A stretch of DNA of 6,272 bases from NCBI GenBank assembly GCA_902464115.1, contig CABQIF010000119.1, forward strand, positions 1 to 6,272, written 5' to 3'. This stretch comes from an uncultured Ruminococcus sp. GTDB taxonomy: Bacteria; Bacillota; Clostridia; Oscillospirales; Ruminococcaceae. The position numbers were made by a program, and so were the translations under genes. Below are positions 1-6,258 of this stretch, one piece after another; position 1 is the stretch's first letter; each line of letters starts with the position of its first letter. The notes beneath the pieces are model-generated. The model searched no databases. It was given only the letters and a program-made list of their open reading frames with translations, and had not been told where the DNA came from.

Positions 1-2014
1 CTGGTACAGCAAGCAGCCATTTTTGCATCATAATCAGATCCAAAATATCAAATTTACCATCATGATTCACATCTCCTATAACAGAAGTTTCAATAGTTGT
101 TATTGTCGTAGGAGCAAGAGTGGTTGCTGCCGTTGTCAGTATGGTTGCAGGAGTGGTGGTTGTTGTTATGATTGTGGTGGTCGTGGTGGTCACTGCAGGC
201 GGAGGAGCAATTACTGTGTCTTTCACTGCACCAATTGCTTCATCAATATAGAAATTATCTGTATCGCCTTCTGTTTCAACATAGATTTTAAAATTCGTTC
301 CATCTTTCGGTAACTGAAAACTTGGATTTGCAAGTTGTACATAGTTTCCTTTTACAGCGGAAGCAGAAGCAATTCTTGCATACTTTGTTTCTCCAGCAGT
401 ATTGGTATATTGTAGGGATAGTGCAGCATTTTTAGAATCATTTCCATCCATATAGTTTAAGCAAACGCTAAAACTATATTCTTTCCCAGCTTGAAACGCT
501 TTTGCATTTAATGATTTTTCTGCACCATTCCATGCACTTTCTCGATTTTGTACAAGAAGTGCATTGGTTCCTTGATAAGGGATTCTTCCACTTAGTGTGA
601 CATCAGCCGAACCATGTCCTTGCCAGTCACAATTGCTGTCTTCGAAAGTATCATGAAAATAATAGCCATTTTCATCCGGTTCAACGGGTTTATCTTCCAA
701 TGTAACAACAAATGTGGAAACACTTTCTGCAGGAAGTTGTGCCCAAAATGTACTGGTGTTGTGTTCCATATTTTCTGTTTCTGCTAAATTTTCGGAAGCA
801 GATGTTCGGTAACGATCAACATCGGCAATCTGTTCACCTGCATTTACAGCAAACTGCTGAGAATACCCTTCCGTCCCCTTGTTGATTGCTACGATGGTCA
901 CCTGATTATCATCGCCTTTATAGGCGGAGATATAGACATTTTCTGACGGCTGTTCTGTGGCATCAATTCGCACATCGCCAGGACGAACATATTTGGAATA
1001 TTGTGCCATGCAATATCCACGCTTGCTGATTTTCCCATCTTCTGTCATCAATCCATAACTTCTGCGAATATACCACCAGGTATAGGCACTCATGTTTCCT
1101 ACAACCATGGCATTATGAATATTTTCTGAAACCTGTAATGCTTCCGGATAACGATTTGCCGAATCCTGATCGCTATTTGGCACATAGACTTCTGTCATCC
1201 AAATTTCTTTTCCACAATTTTCAAGTTCCGGGAAATCCATCCATGCTCGCTGCGTGCCATAGAAATGCGTTCCGAATACGTCACAATTTGCCATTGCTTT
1301 TGCATTGTTCAATATCTTTGTATAGAATCTTTTTCCGCCATCTCCTGTTCCATTGTCAATCCAAGAAGCACCATCTGGAGAATACTGGAAAGATTCTGGT
1401 GACATCAATCGAGTACTTGTGATCTGGTCACCATAATTTGCAATGAAATCTGTTGTTTCATCTGTTGTCCAGTGTGTCCATTCAGAAGCATAATCGGGTT
1501 CATTTTGTACAGAAATGGAATACAAATCGACTTGATTATTTTTCATATACGTGCCAAAATCATTCAAATGCTTTGCATAAGCAGCATAATTGGATTTTGG
1601 AAGATGCAGTTTTCCAACTTTGCTATCTGGATATTGCTCCGCAAGATTTGCCGGTGGTTCCCAGGGAGAAGCAAACACAGTAACTCCCATTTTTGTTGCG
1701 AATTGTGCGGTCGGAAGTGCTTTGCTCCATTGGTTGTTATCTGGATTGACAAATACTCGAAGAACTGTCAGTCCTAGTTCATTTTCTCCATTTCCAAATG
1801 CTGTTTGCCGCTGTGCCGCTGTTAGATCCCCGGCCCATTCCGGATGATTGATTCCGCCAAAGCCACGAATGGACTGATGTTCTACATTTGTATCAACAAC
1901 ACAAACATCAGCAGCAGAAACAGATTTTGATGGGAAAATGGATGCTGTAGACATGGTCAGCATTGCAGCAATCAAACAAGCTGCAATTTTTTTGTAATTT
2001 CGTTTACTCTTCAT
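1..2014 (-). CDS. Secreted cellulosomal GH30 (subfamily 8-type) glucuronoxylanase with CBM22 and dockerin, 3' end cut off
   Basis: Endo-xylanase expected to cleave the beta-1,4-xylan backbone at sites set by a (4-O-methyl)glucuronic acid branch, outside the cell and attached to a cellulosome. I translated 671 codons without a stop; the gene runs off the left edge. Order of parts: signal peptide 1-34 (basic start, hydrophobic core, VSA cleavage site), GH30 catalytic and side beta-domain about 36-440, CBM22-like module about 450-596 (WNGA, FYID motifs), Thr/Ile/Pro linker about 599-641, first dockerin repeat 647-671 (GDVNHDGKFDILD, calcium ligands D648, N650, D652, D656, D659). Likely acid/base E172 (QNEPDY) and nucleophile E275 (WMTEVY). 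The WWYIRRSYG stretch at 313-321 has the tandem Arg typical of subfamily 8, where an Arg binds the glucuronate. The ATG at 2014 sits 8 nt after AGGAGG. The second dockerin repeat lies outside the window. Family assignment comes from remembered similarity to Bacillus XynC; confident for GH30, slightly less for exact specificity. Confidence 0.93.
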   Translation of the reverse strand, partial: MKSKRNYKKIAACLIAAMLTMSTASIFPSKSVSAADVCVVDTNVEHQSIRGFGGINHPEWAGDLTAAQRQTAFGNGENELGLTVLRVFVNPDNNQWSKALPTAQFATKMGVTVFASPWEPPANLAEQYPDSKVGKLHLPKSNYAAYAKHLNDFGTYMKNNQVDLYSISVQNEPDYASEWTHWTTDETTDFIANYGDQITSTRLMSPESFQYSPDGASWIDNGTGDGGKRFYTKILNNAKAMANCDVFGTHFYGTQRAWMDFPELENCGKEIWMTEVYVPNSDQDSANRYPEALQVSENIHNAMVVGNMSAYTWWYIRRSYGLMTEDGKISKRGYCMAQYSKYVRPGDVRIDATEQPSENVYISAYKGDDNQVTIVAINKGTEGYSQQFAVNAGEQIADVDRYRTSASENLAETENMEHNTSTFWAQLPAESVSTFVVTLEDKPVEPDENGYYFHDTFEDSNCDWQGHGSADVTLSGRIPYQGTNALLVQNRESAWNGAEKSLNAKAFQAGKEYSFSVCLNYMDGNDSKNAALSLQYTNTAGETKYARIASASAVKGNYVQLANPSFQLPKDGTNFKIYVETEGDTDNFYIDEAIGAVKDTVIAPPPAVTTTTTTIITTTTTPATILTTAATTLAPTTITTIETSVIGDVNHDGKFDILDLIMMQKWLLAVP

Positions 2015-2022
2015 ATTAGCTT

Positions 2023-2028
2023 CCTCCT
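2023..2028 (-). promoter_or_regulatory. Ribosome binding site of the GH30 gene
   Basis: A perfect AGGAGG on the minus strand, 8 nt before the ATG at 2014. It fixes the start, and the signal peptide begins directly at that Met. The strength of the site suggests efficient translation. Confidence 0.9.
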
Positions 2029-2061
2029 GTTAAAAGATGTCTGATTTACACATGCACCTTA

Positions 2062-2090
2062 ATTATAGCAATTTTGTATAGTTTTGTACA
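2062..2090 (-). promoter_or_regulatory. Probable sigma-A promoter of the GH30 gene
   Basis: The minus strand carries TATAAT at 2067-2062, preceded by TGC (an extended -10), and TGTACA at 2090-2085 as a 4-of-6 match to the -35 consensus, with a 17-bp spacer. The start of transcription would be near 2055, giving a leader of about 40 nt. The promoter lies downstream of the esterase terminator, so the GH30 gene is probably its own transcription unit. The -35 and spacer overlap repeated TACAAAA elements (see findings). Confidence 0.65.
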
Positions 2091-2152
2091 TCATATTTGT
2101 CATAATTTTTGTATAATTGTCATATTCCCATCAGAATGCCTGTCAGCTGAAT

Positions 2153-2188
2153 AAAAAGCGGGGCTGCTGCGAAATTTGCAACAGCCCC
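2153..2188 (-). terminator. Rho-independent terminator of the esterase gene
   Basis: Stem arms at 2188-2178 and 2170-2160 pair over 11 positions (GGGGCTG with CAGCCCC, one mismatch, then TGC with GCA) around a 7-nt loop. On the minus strand the stem is followed by GC and then TTTTT (2157-2153). It lies about 40 bp after the esterase stop codon. The plus-strand side has no T-run, so it reads as unidirectional. Confidence 0.88.
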
Positions 2189-2226
2189 TTGACATTGACA
2201 AACAATGAAATTAGCTTAATAGAAAA

Positions 2227-4122
2227 TTAGTAAACCAAAGTAACGCTCTTGAGCTTCATGTTACCCCAGAAATTCCGAACCATCATAACATTTTGCGGAT
2301 CGGTAATCTTAAAGGTAATGGTTTTGTCATCCTTTATGTTAGCAGCACTATAATCCATTTTAACAGTCCAGTTGCCGAGAATCAAATCGCCGCCGAATCC
2401 ATATCCGACTTCACCATCCAGCTGTAAAACGATTTCCTTAATGTCAGATGGATGATAATCTTCCAGCGAGTAGGTTTTGCCATACTGAACATCGGTCAGA
2501 ACCACTTTCTTTGCATGGGAAGTTGTTGTAGTAGTAACCTTTGCAGTCGTGGTAGTAGCCTTTGTAGTTGTCACCGGTTTCGCAGTTGTGGTAGTAGTCG
2601 TCGTTGTTGTGGTCGGTTTTGCGGTTGTAGTAGTGGTGGTAGTTGTTGTGGTCGGTTTTGCAGTCGTGGTAGTGGTGGTAGTTGTCGTAGTCGGTTTCGC
2701 AGTTGTGGTAGTTGTGGTGGTTGTAGTCGTTGGCTTTGCAGTTGTGGTGGTAGCTTCTGTAGTGGTTTCCGGAGCAGTGCCGCAATACAAGGTTACATCC
2801 TTAATTTGAATGTCATCGCCGCCGTTCCATCTAAAGAATGTGAAAGTCTTTTGCTCAATACCGGTCATATCAATCGGGAATGTCAAAGTATTGCCATTCA
2901 AGTCGCTTGCACTATATGACTGATTTTTTGTCCAGTTTCCAAGAACAAACGCACCGCCGATGTACTGAAGATTTCCAGAGAAGGTGAACGAAATTGCAGT
3001 TGCGTTCGGATAGTTTTCCAAACTGTAGCATTCACCTTTCTTTACGTCAGTGAGGTGAATTTCGGTTGCACCATCTGGAACCGTTACAGCCGTAGTGGTT
3101 GTGGTTGCTTTTGTTGTAGTTTTAGCAGTAGAAGTCGTTGTAGTCGGCTTTGTGGTTGCCGGCTGTGTAGTTGTAGCCTTTGCAGTCGTTGTGGTGGTGG
3201 TAGTTGTAACTGCTGGCTGCGTTGTGGTAGTGGTTGTAACCGGCTTCGGGTCAGTACCACTTCCCTGGAAGAAGTCATTCAGCAATCCAGCCCAGTAGTT
3301 CCCCATGTTTTCATAGCCTGCTTCGTTCGGATGCACACCATCATGCAAGTCAGTCTGATAATCTACAACGCTGTTGATGTCAGCGAACTGAACATTCTTG
3401 CCTTCACCCTGCATCTTGAGAACAAGGTTATAGATAGAAGTGTTGTAAGTATCAATGCAACCAGTAACGGTTTCCATCAGCTGGTCTTTTTCAGCCTGTG
3501 TGCTGCTCCAAGCGTTGATGCCATAAGAACCGAGCCAGTCTGCCCGCGTGTATGCATCAATGTCAGGAATGGTGGAAACGAAAATGGTGCTGTCAGAATC
3601 CAAGTCCTGCAAAATAACATTGACCAGATTTTCCAGACGGTCGGTAATACCGTCATTGTAGTTGCTCAAAACATCATTTGTACCGATTTGCAGCAGGACG
3701 ATATCCGGCTGATAAGCGGCAATCATATTTTGACCGTTATACCAAGTCCCCTGAATGGTTTCCAAAATACCGGAACGGTGTTCCTTGGTTGTCATTTCCT
3801 GAATAGCATAACCGCTGTATCCAGCATTGTTATCGTCATAGGAAACGGTCTGTCCATTATAAGTAAATGTGTTGGAATTGCTTCCTTTCGGGCCTACCAT
3901 ATCAATGTTGTAGCCCATCTGTTCCAAGTCGTGGTACATATACTTACGATAAGCACCAGAAGTCCAATAACCGTCTGTGATGGAATCGCCCAACGACAGA
4001 ATCTTGACTGCCTCGGTATCTTCAGCAGCTGCCGGTGCAGCAGAAACTGTGCCAACTGCCAGTGAGGAAAGTCCGGTTACAGCTGCTAAGAGAGCAGCCA
4101 GCCCCTTTTTCTTAGTATACAT
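2227..4122 (-). CDS. Secreted SGNH esterase (CE3-like, probable acetyl xylan esterase) with two binding-like modules
   Basis: Predicted extracellular ester hydrolase, most likely removing acetyl groups from xylan. The 631-residue protein has a signal peptide 1-28 (TKKK start, VSA cleavage site), an SGNH domain about 38-288, Thr linker 1 about 290-349, a binding-like module about 351-447, Thr linker 2 about 448-536, and a second related module 537-631 reaching the C-terminus. SGNH blocks seen: GDSITDG with Ser47, NAGYSG at 99-104, GTND with Asn149, and DGVHP with Asp261 and His264, so the active site looks complete. The DNNAGYSG and IVLLQIGTND style fits CE3 better than lipase families, but the substrate is inferred. 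The two modules share LTDV..G..YSLE.Y, LGNWT and YSA motifs; I cannot place them in a known CBM family. There is no dockerin, unlike the neighbouring xylanase. Start chosen at 4122 because of ribosome-site spacing; an in-frame ATG at 4131 would add three residues. It has its own promoter and terminator. Confidence 0.9.
   Translation of the reverse strand: MYTKKKGLAALLAAVTGLSSLAVGTVSAAPAAAEDTEAVKILSLGDSITDGYWTSGAYRKYMYHDLEQMGYNIDMVGPKGSNSNTFTYNGQTVSYDDNNAGYSGYAIQEMTTKEHRSGILETIQGTWYNGQNMIAAYQPDIVLLQIGTNDVLSNYNDGITDRLENLVNVILQDLDSDSTIFVSTIPDIDAYTRADWLGSYGINAWSSTQAEKDQLMETVTGCIDTYNTSIYNLVLKMQGEGKNVQFADINSVVDYQTDLHDGVHPNEAGYENMGNYWAGLLNDFFQGSGTDPKPVTTTTTTQPAVTTTTTTTTAKATTTQPATTKPTTTTSTAKTTTKATTTTTAVTVPDGATEIHLTDVKKGECYSLENYPNATAISFTFSGNLQYIGGAFVLGNWTKNQSYSASDLNGNTLTFPIDMTGIEQKTFTFFRWNGGDDIQIKDVTLYCGTAPETTTEATTTTAKPTTTTTTTTTTAKPTTTTTTTTTTAKPTTTTTTTTTTAKPTTTTTTTTTTAKPVTTTKATTTTAKVTTTTTSHAKKVVLTDVQYGKTYSLEDYHPSDIKEIVLQLDGEVGYGFGGDLILGNWTVKMDYSAANIKDDKTITFKITDPQNVMMVRNFWGNMKLKSVTLVY
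2576..2731 (-). repeat. Four 39-bp tandem repeats coding a threonine linker
   Basis: Four head-to-tail 39-bp units (2576-2614, 2615-2653, 2654-2692, 2693-2731) each code AKP plus ten threonines in the second linker of the esterase. A fifth, degenerate unit start begins at 2732. AKP recurs at residues 462, 475, 488, 501 and 514, exactly every 13. Neighbouring units differ at 6, 5 and 7 bases, all at third codon positions, so the peptide is identical while the DNA has drifted. Such linkers are commonly extended and O-glycosylated in secreted plant-fibre enzymes. Confidence 0.93.
3088..3237 (-). repeat. Low-complexity Thr/Ala/Lys/Pro linker, first of the esterase
   Basis: This stretch codes about 50 residues, mostly threonine broken by QPA, AKA, TKP and STAK, joining the SGNH domain to the first binding-like module. 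Unlike linker 2 it shows no strict period. It marks the domain boundary and is a flexible spacer. Confidence 0.75.
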
Positions 4123-4131
4123 ATGATCCAT

Positions 4132-4138
4132 CCCTTTC
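4132..4138 (-). promoter_or_regulatory. Ribosome binding site deciding the esterase start
   Basis: The minus strand reads GAAAGGG directly against the ATG at 4131 (no gap) and 9 nt before the ATG at 4122. Normal Shine-Dalgarno spacing favours 4122. The signal peptide reads equally well from either Met, so the choice rests on spacing alone. Confidence 0.65.
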
Positions 4139-4202
4139 TATCATTTCCGCCGAAAATCCGACGTTTTTTTACTTGTTTTGTATGAGGTTTCCCTCTATTT
4201 TT

Positions 4203-4231
4203 AGTATACGCCCATTCGACAAAAAAGTCAA
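4203..4231 (-). promoter_or_regulatory. Probable sigma-A promoter of the esterase gene
   Basis: The minus strand has TTGACT at 4231-4226 and TATACT at 4208-4203 with a 17-bp spacer, each five of six bases to consensus. Transcription would begin near 4196, leaving a leader of about 75 nt. The promoter lies beyond the transporter terminator, so the esterase is likely transcribed independently. Confidence 0.75.
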
Positions 4232-4248
4232 TCCCCTCCGGGAAGTTT

Positions 4249-4283
4249 TACAATTCCGCTGTACTTTTTACGATAGAATTGTA
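4249..4283. repeat. Inverted repeat TACAATTC-N19-GAATTGTA upstream of the esterase -35 box
   Basis: Perfect 8-bp arms at 4249-4256 and 4276-4283 are separated by 19 bp and end about 17 bp upstream of the -35 hexamer. The position suits an activator site or a looping operator, but no regulator is identified. The region is AT-rich, so chance is possible. Confidence 0.4.
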
Positions 4284-4316
4284 CACTTTATTTATAAAAA
4301 ACTGTTCTTTTTGTAC

Positions 4317-4348
4317 AAAAATGGCGGAACCCCAAAAGATTCCGCCAT
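4317..4348 (-). terminator. Rho-independent terminator of the phosphate transporter gene
   Basis: A perfect 9-bp stem pairs ATGGCGGAA (4321-4329) with TTCCGCCAT (4340-4348) around a 10-nt loop. On the minus strand it runs straight into a T-tract at 4321-4317. It begins about 30 bp after the transporter stop codon. A second, weaker hairpin (CATTTTC 4354-4360 with GAAAATG 4366-4372) lies between stop codon and terminator. Confidence 0.88.
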
Positions 4349-4377
4349 ACTGTCATTTTCCCTGAGAAAATGGGAAA

Positions 4378-6183
4378 TTATTTACTTTTTACGGGTTCTG
4401 CTACCTGCTGATTTTGTTCCAAAAATTGTTGTAATTGCAACATATACCGATCCAAATTTGCGTGGTATTGTACTTGGAATGTTTCGTCTGATTTTTTCAG
4501 TTCGTGCAGATATTCGTGCATATCCCGATTTTCTTCGATTTCGATCAGACATCCTGCAATGTTGGAACAGTGGTCAGAAATTCGTTCAAAGTTTGTGAGG
4601 AGGTCTTGGAAAATATAACCCAATTCCACAGTACAAGCTGCGTTTTGCAGACGTTCGATGTGTTTTTTCTTCATTCTCATATTGAATGTGTCAATGACTT
4701 CTTCCATCGGTTCGACCTGATGTGCCAGATTCAAATCATCTTTGCAGAACGCATCAAATGCCAGATGAACGGTTTCCGTCAAAGCTGCTCGCATTGTCTG
4801 TAATTCTGACTTTGCTTCGGTAGAAAATGAAATTTCCTTGTCATGCATTTCCTGTGCTGACTGTGCGACATTCAAAGCATGGTCGCCGATTCGCTCAAAG
4901 TTTCCGATTCCGTGCAGCATCTTGGAAACTGTGCGGTTATCTGTGGAGGCAATACTATGCTTGGAAATACGGACAATATAGGCGTTGAGCTTGTCCTCAT
5001 ACTGGTCTAGCAATTTTTCCTGTTTGGAAACAGCATGTGCAACGGATTCCGAATAGTTGTCATGCAGGCTGAGAGCTTTCAAAATGGTATCTTCTGCAAG
5101 GCGTGCCATGTCATTGACAGAGGTACGACAAGCTTCAATTGCAACGGCTGGCGTATTCAGCAGGATTTCTCCCGGCAGGATCAGCTGTTCCTTCTGGGTT
5201 TCTTCCGGCAGCTGTTTGATGACCAGATATGCCAGCTTTTCCAGCAACTTCGAGAACGGCAGCAGCAGGAAGGTAACAACCACATTGAAGATAGTGTGTA
5301 CCAGAGCAATGCCAGCGTAACTGATTGTCCAGTCCATAAAAGCGAAGTCTACAAACGCATTGACCAGATACAGAATTGGCAGCAAAACAATCGTGCCGAT
5401 GCAGTTGAATGCGATGTGAATCACAGCCACTCTTCTTGCACTGCGGTTAACGCCAATGCTGGAAATCAGGGCAGTCACACAAGTACCGATATTCTGTCCC
5501 ATAATGATCGGAATTGCCATACCATAGGTGATATGCCCCGTAATTGAGAGAGATTGCAAAATCCCGATGGAAGCGGCAGAACTTTGAATGACAGCGGTAA
5601 TGATCGCACCAGCCAACACGCCGACCAATGGATTATTGAATGCGGTCAAAATGTGGGAGAACGACGGAGAATCTTTCAGTGGTTCAACCGATTCGCCCAT
5701 CATCATCATGCCTGTGAACAGAACGGAGAACCCAACTAAGATACGACCAATATCTTTGGTTTTGTTGTGCTTGGCAGTCATAATCATAATGATACCAATG
5801 AGAGCCAGCAGGGGGGAGAACGATTCCGGTTTAATGAGTTTCAGAAAAACGCTTTCCCCACTGATGCCGGACAGTGCCAGCAGCCAGACGGTTAAGGTTG
5901 TACCAATGTTAGAGCCCATGAGAATGCCAATGGTTTGTCCAAGCTGCATAATGCCGGAGTTGACCAAACCAACCAACATGACCGTAACCGCTGAGGAAGA
6001 CTGCACGGCGGCAGTAATGCCGATCCCGAACAGCAGACTTTTCCATTTGTTTGAAGTGATTTTTTGCAGAATCACTTCGAGTTTACCGCCCGCCAGTTTT
6101 TCCAAACCGGAGGACATGACGTTCATGCCATACAAGAAGAATGCCAGACCGCCAAACAGGGTGAGAAAAGAAAAAATATCCAT
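4378..6183 (-). CDS. Na+/phosphate cotransporter-family membrane protein with C-terminal PhoU region
   Basis: Inner-membrane protein of the NptA/YjbB type (Na/Pi-cotransporter II-related family), expected to move phosphate coupled to sodium. Direction is unsettled in this family: some members import and E. coli YjbB exports. From the Met at 6183 it is 601 residues. The membrane part (about 1-325) holds the two inverted family repeats: QSSSA at 61-65 followed by GSNIGTT at 90-96, and QSSAA at 200-204 followed by GQNIGTC at 229-235. The cytosolic part (about 340-565) is a PhoU-like helical bundle with two copies of the metal-binding signature, NFERIGDHALNVA at 428-440 and NFERISDHCSNIA at 531-543. 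Length and layout are usual for the fused form. The C-terminal 35 residues are Gln-rich and variable. Start 6183 (MDIFSFLTLFGG) is preferred over the ATG at 6195 because homologues normally begin MDIF and because of ribosome-site spacing. It is a separate unit with its own terminator; I see no functional tie to the xylan genes. Confidence 0.93.
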   Translation of the reverse strand: MDIFSFLTLFGGLAFFLYGMNVMSSGLEKLAGGKLEVILQKITSNKWKSLLFGIGITAAVQSSSAVTVMLVGLVNSGIMQLGQTIGILMGSNIGTTLTVWLLALSGISGESVFLKLIKPESFSPLLALIGIIMIMTAKHNKTKDIGRILVGFSVLFTGMMMMGESVEPLKDSPSFSHILTAFNNPLVGVLAGAIITAVIQSSAASIGILQSLSITGHITYGMAIPIIMGQNIGTCVTALISSIGVNRSARRVAVIHIAFNCIGTIVLLPILYLVNAFVDFAFMDWTISYAGIALVHTIFNVVVTFLLLPFSKLLEKLAYLVIKQLPEETQKEQLILPGEILLNTPAVAIEACRTSVNDMARLAEDTILKALSLHDNYSESVAHAVSKQEKLLDQYEDKLNAYIVRISKHSIASTDNRTVSKMLHGIGNFERIGDHALNVAQSAQEMHDKEISFSTEAKSELQTMRAALTETVHLAFDAFCKDDLNLAHQVEPMEEVIDTFNMRMKKKHIERLQNAACTVELGYIFQDLLTNFERISDHCSNIAGCLIEIEENRDMHEYLHELKKSDETFQVQYHANLDRYMLQLQQFLEQNQQVAEPVKSK

Positions 6184-6194
6184 CTGCAAGCACA

Positions 6195-6198
6195 TCCT
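6195..6198 (-). promoter_or_regulatory. Ribosome binding site of the transporter gene
   Basis: Minus-strand AGGA lies 11 nt before the ATG at 6183. The alternative ATG at 6195 overlaps this motif (the A of AGGA is its first base) and so could not use it. Spacing is slightly long and the match short, so translation may be modest. Confidence 0.5.
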
Positions 6199-6210
6199 AT
6201 TTTCAATATT

Positions 6211-6234
6211 TCGCTGATTTTTTCAAAAAAGCGA
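6211..6234 (-). other. Possible hairpin in the transporter leader
   Basis: On the minus strand TCGCT, then a T-run, pairs with an A-run, then AGCGA, with a 2-nt bulge. It lies between the putative -10 box and the ribosome site. Mostly A-U pairs, so stability is low; it could be incidental. Confidence 0.3.
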
Positions 6235-6252
6235 TTTTATGCTATCTCTTTC

Positions 6253-6258
6253 ATTATA
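6253..6258 (-). promoter_or_regulatory. Putative -10 box of the transporter promoter
   Basis: A perfect TATAAT on the minus strand about 70 bp before the start codon. A -35 box at 17-bp spacing would fall just past the right edge of the window, so only half of the promoter can be judged. Confidence 0.5.

Noticed and set aside
1138..1847. Several short plus-strand frames within the GH30 gene
   Set aside because: They overlap one another in different frames opposite a continuous catalytic domain with both active-site glutamates, so they are chance frames.
2227..2520. Possible dockerin at the esterase C-terminus
   Set aside because: There is no DxNxDG calcium loop; the sequence matches the upstream binding-like module instead and ends in VTLVY.
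2576..2731. Regularly spaced repeats that could be mistaken for a CRISPR array
   Set aside because: The units are directly adjacent, without unique spacers, lie inside a reading frame and differ only at wobble positions.
2549..2809. Plus-strand open frame rich in valine, resembling a membrane peptide
   Set aside because: The valine runs are the reverse complement of threonine codons in the linker repeats; there is no initiation signal.
3055..4065. Long plus-strand open frame of 336 codons opposite the esterase
   Set aside because: It is antisense to a gene with clear SGNH motifs and a signal peptide; its Cys/Ser-rich start is the reverse of the threonine linker, and it has no ribosome site or family resemblance.
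4173..4598. Plus-strand open frame spanning the intergenic region and the transporter 3' end
   Set aside because: It runs through a terminator, an inverted repeat and antisense coding DNA, with no ribosome site and no recognisable protein features.
5588..6217. Plus-strand open frame of 209 codons opposite the transporter
   Set aside because: It is a shadow of the phosphate transporter gene, which shows both family motifs and PhoU signatures on the other strand.
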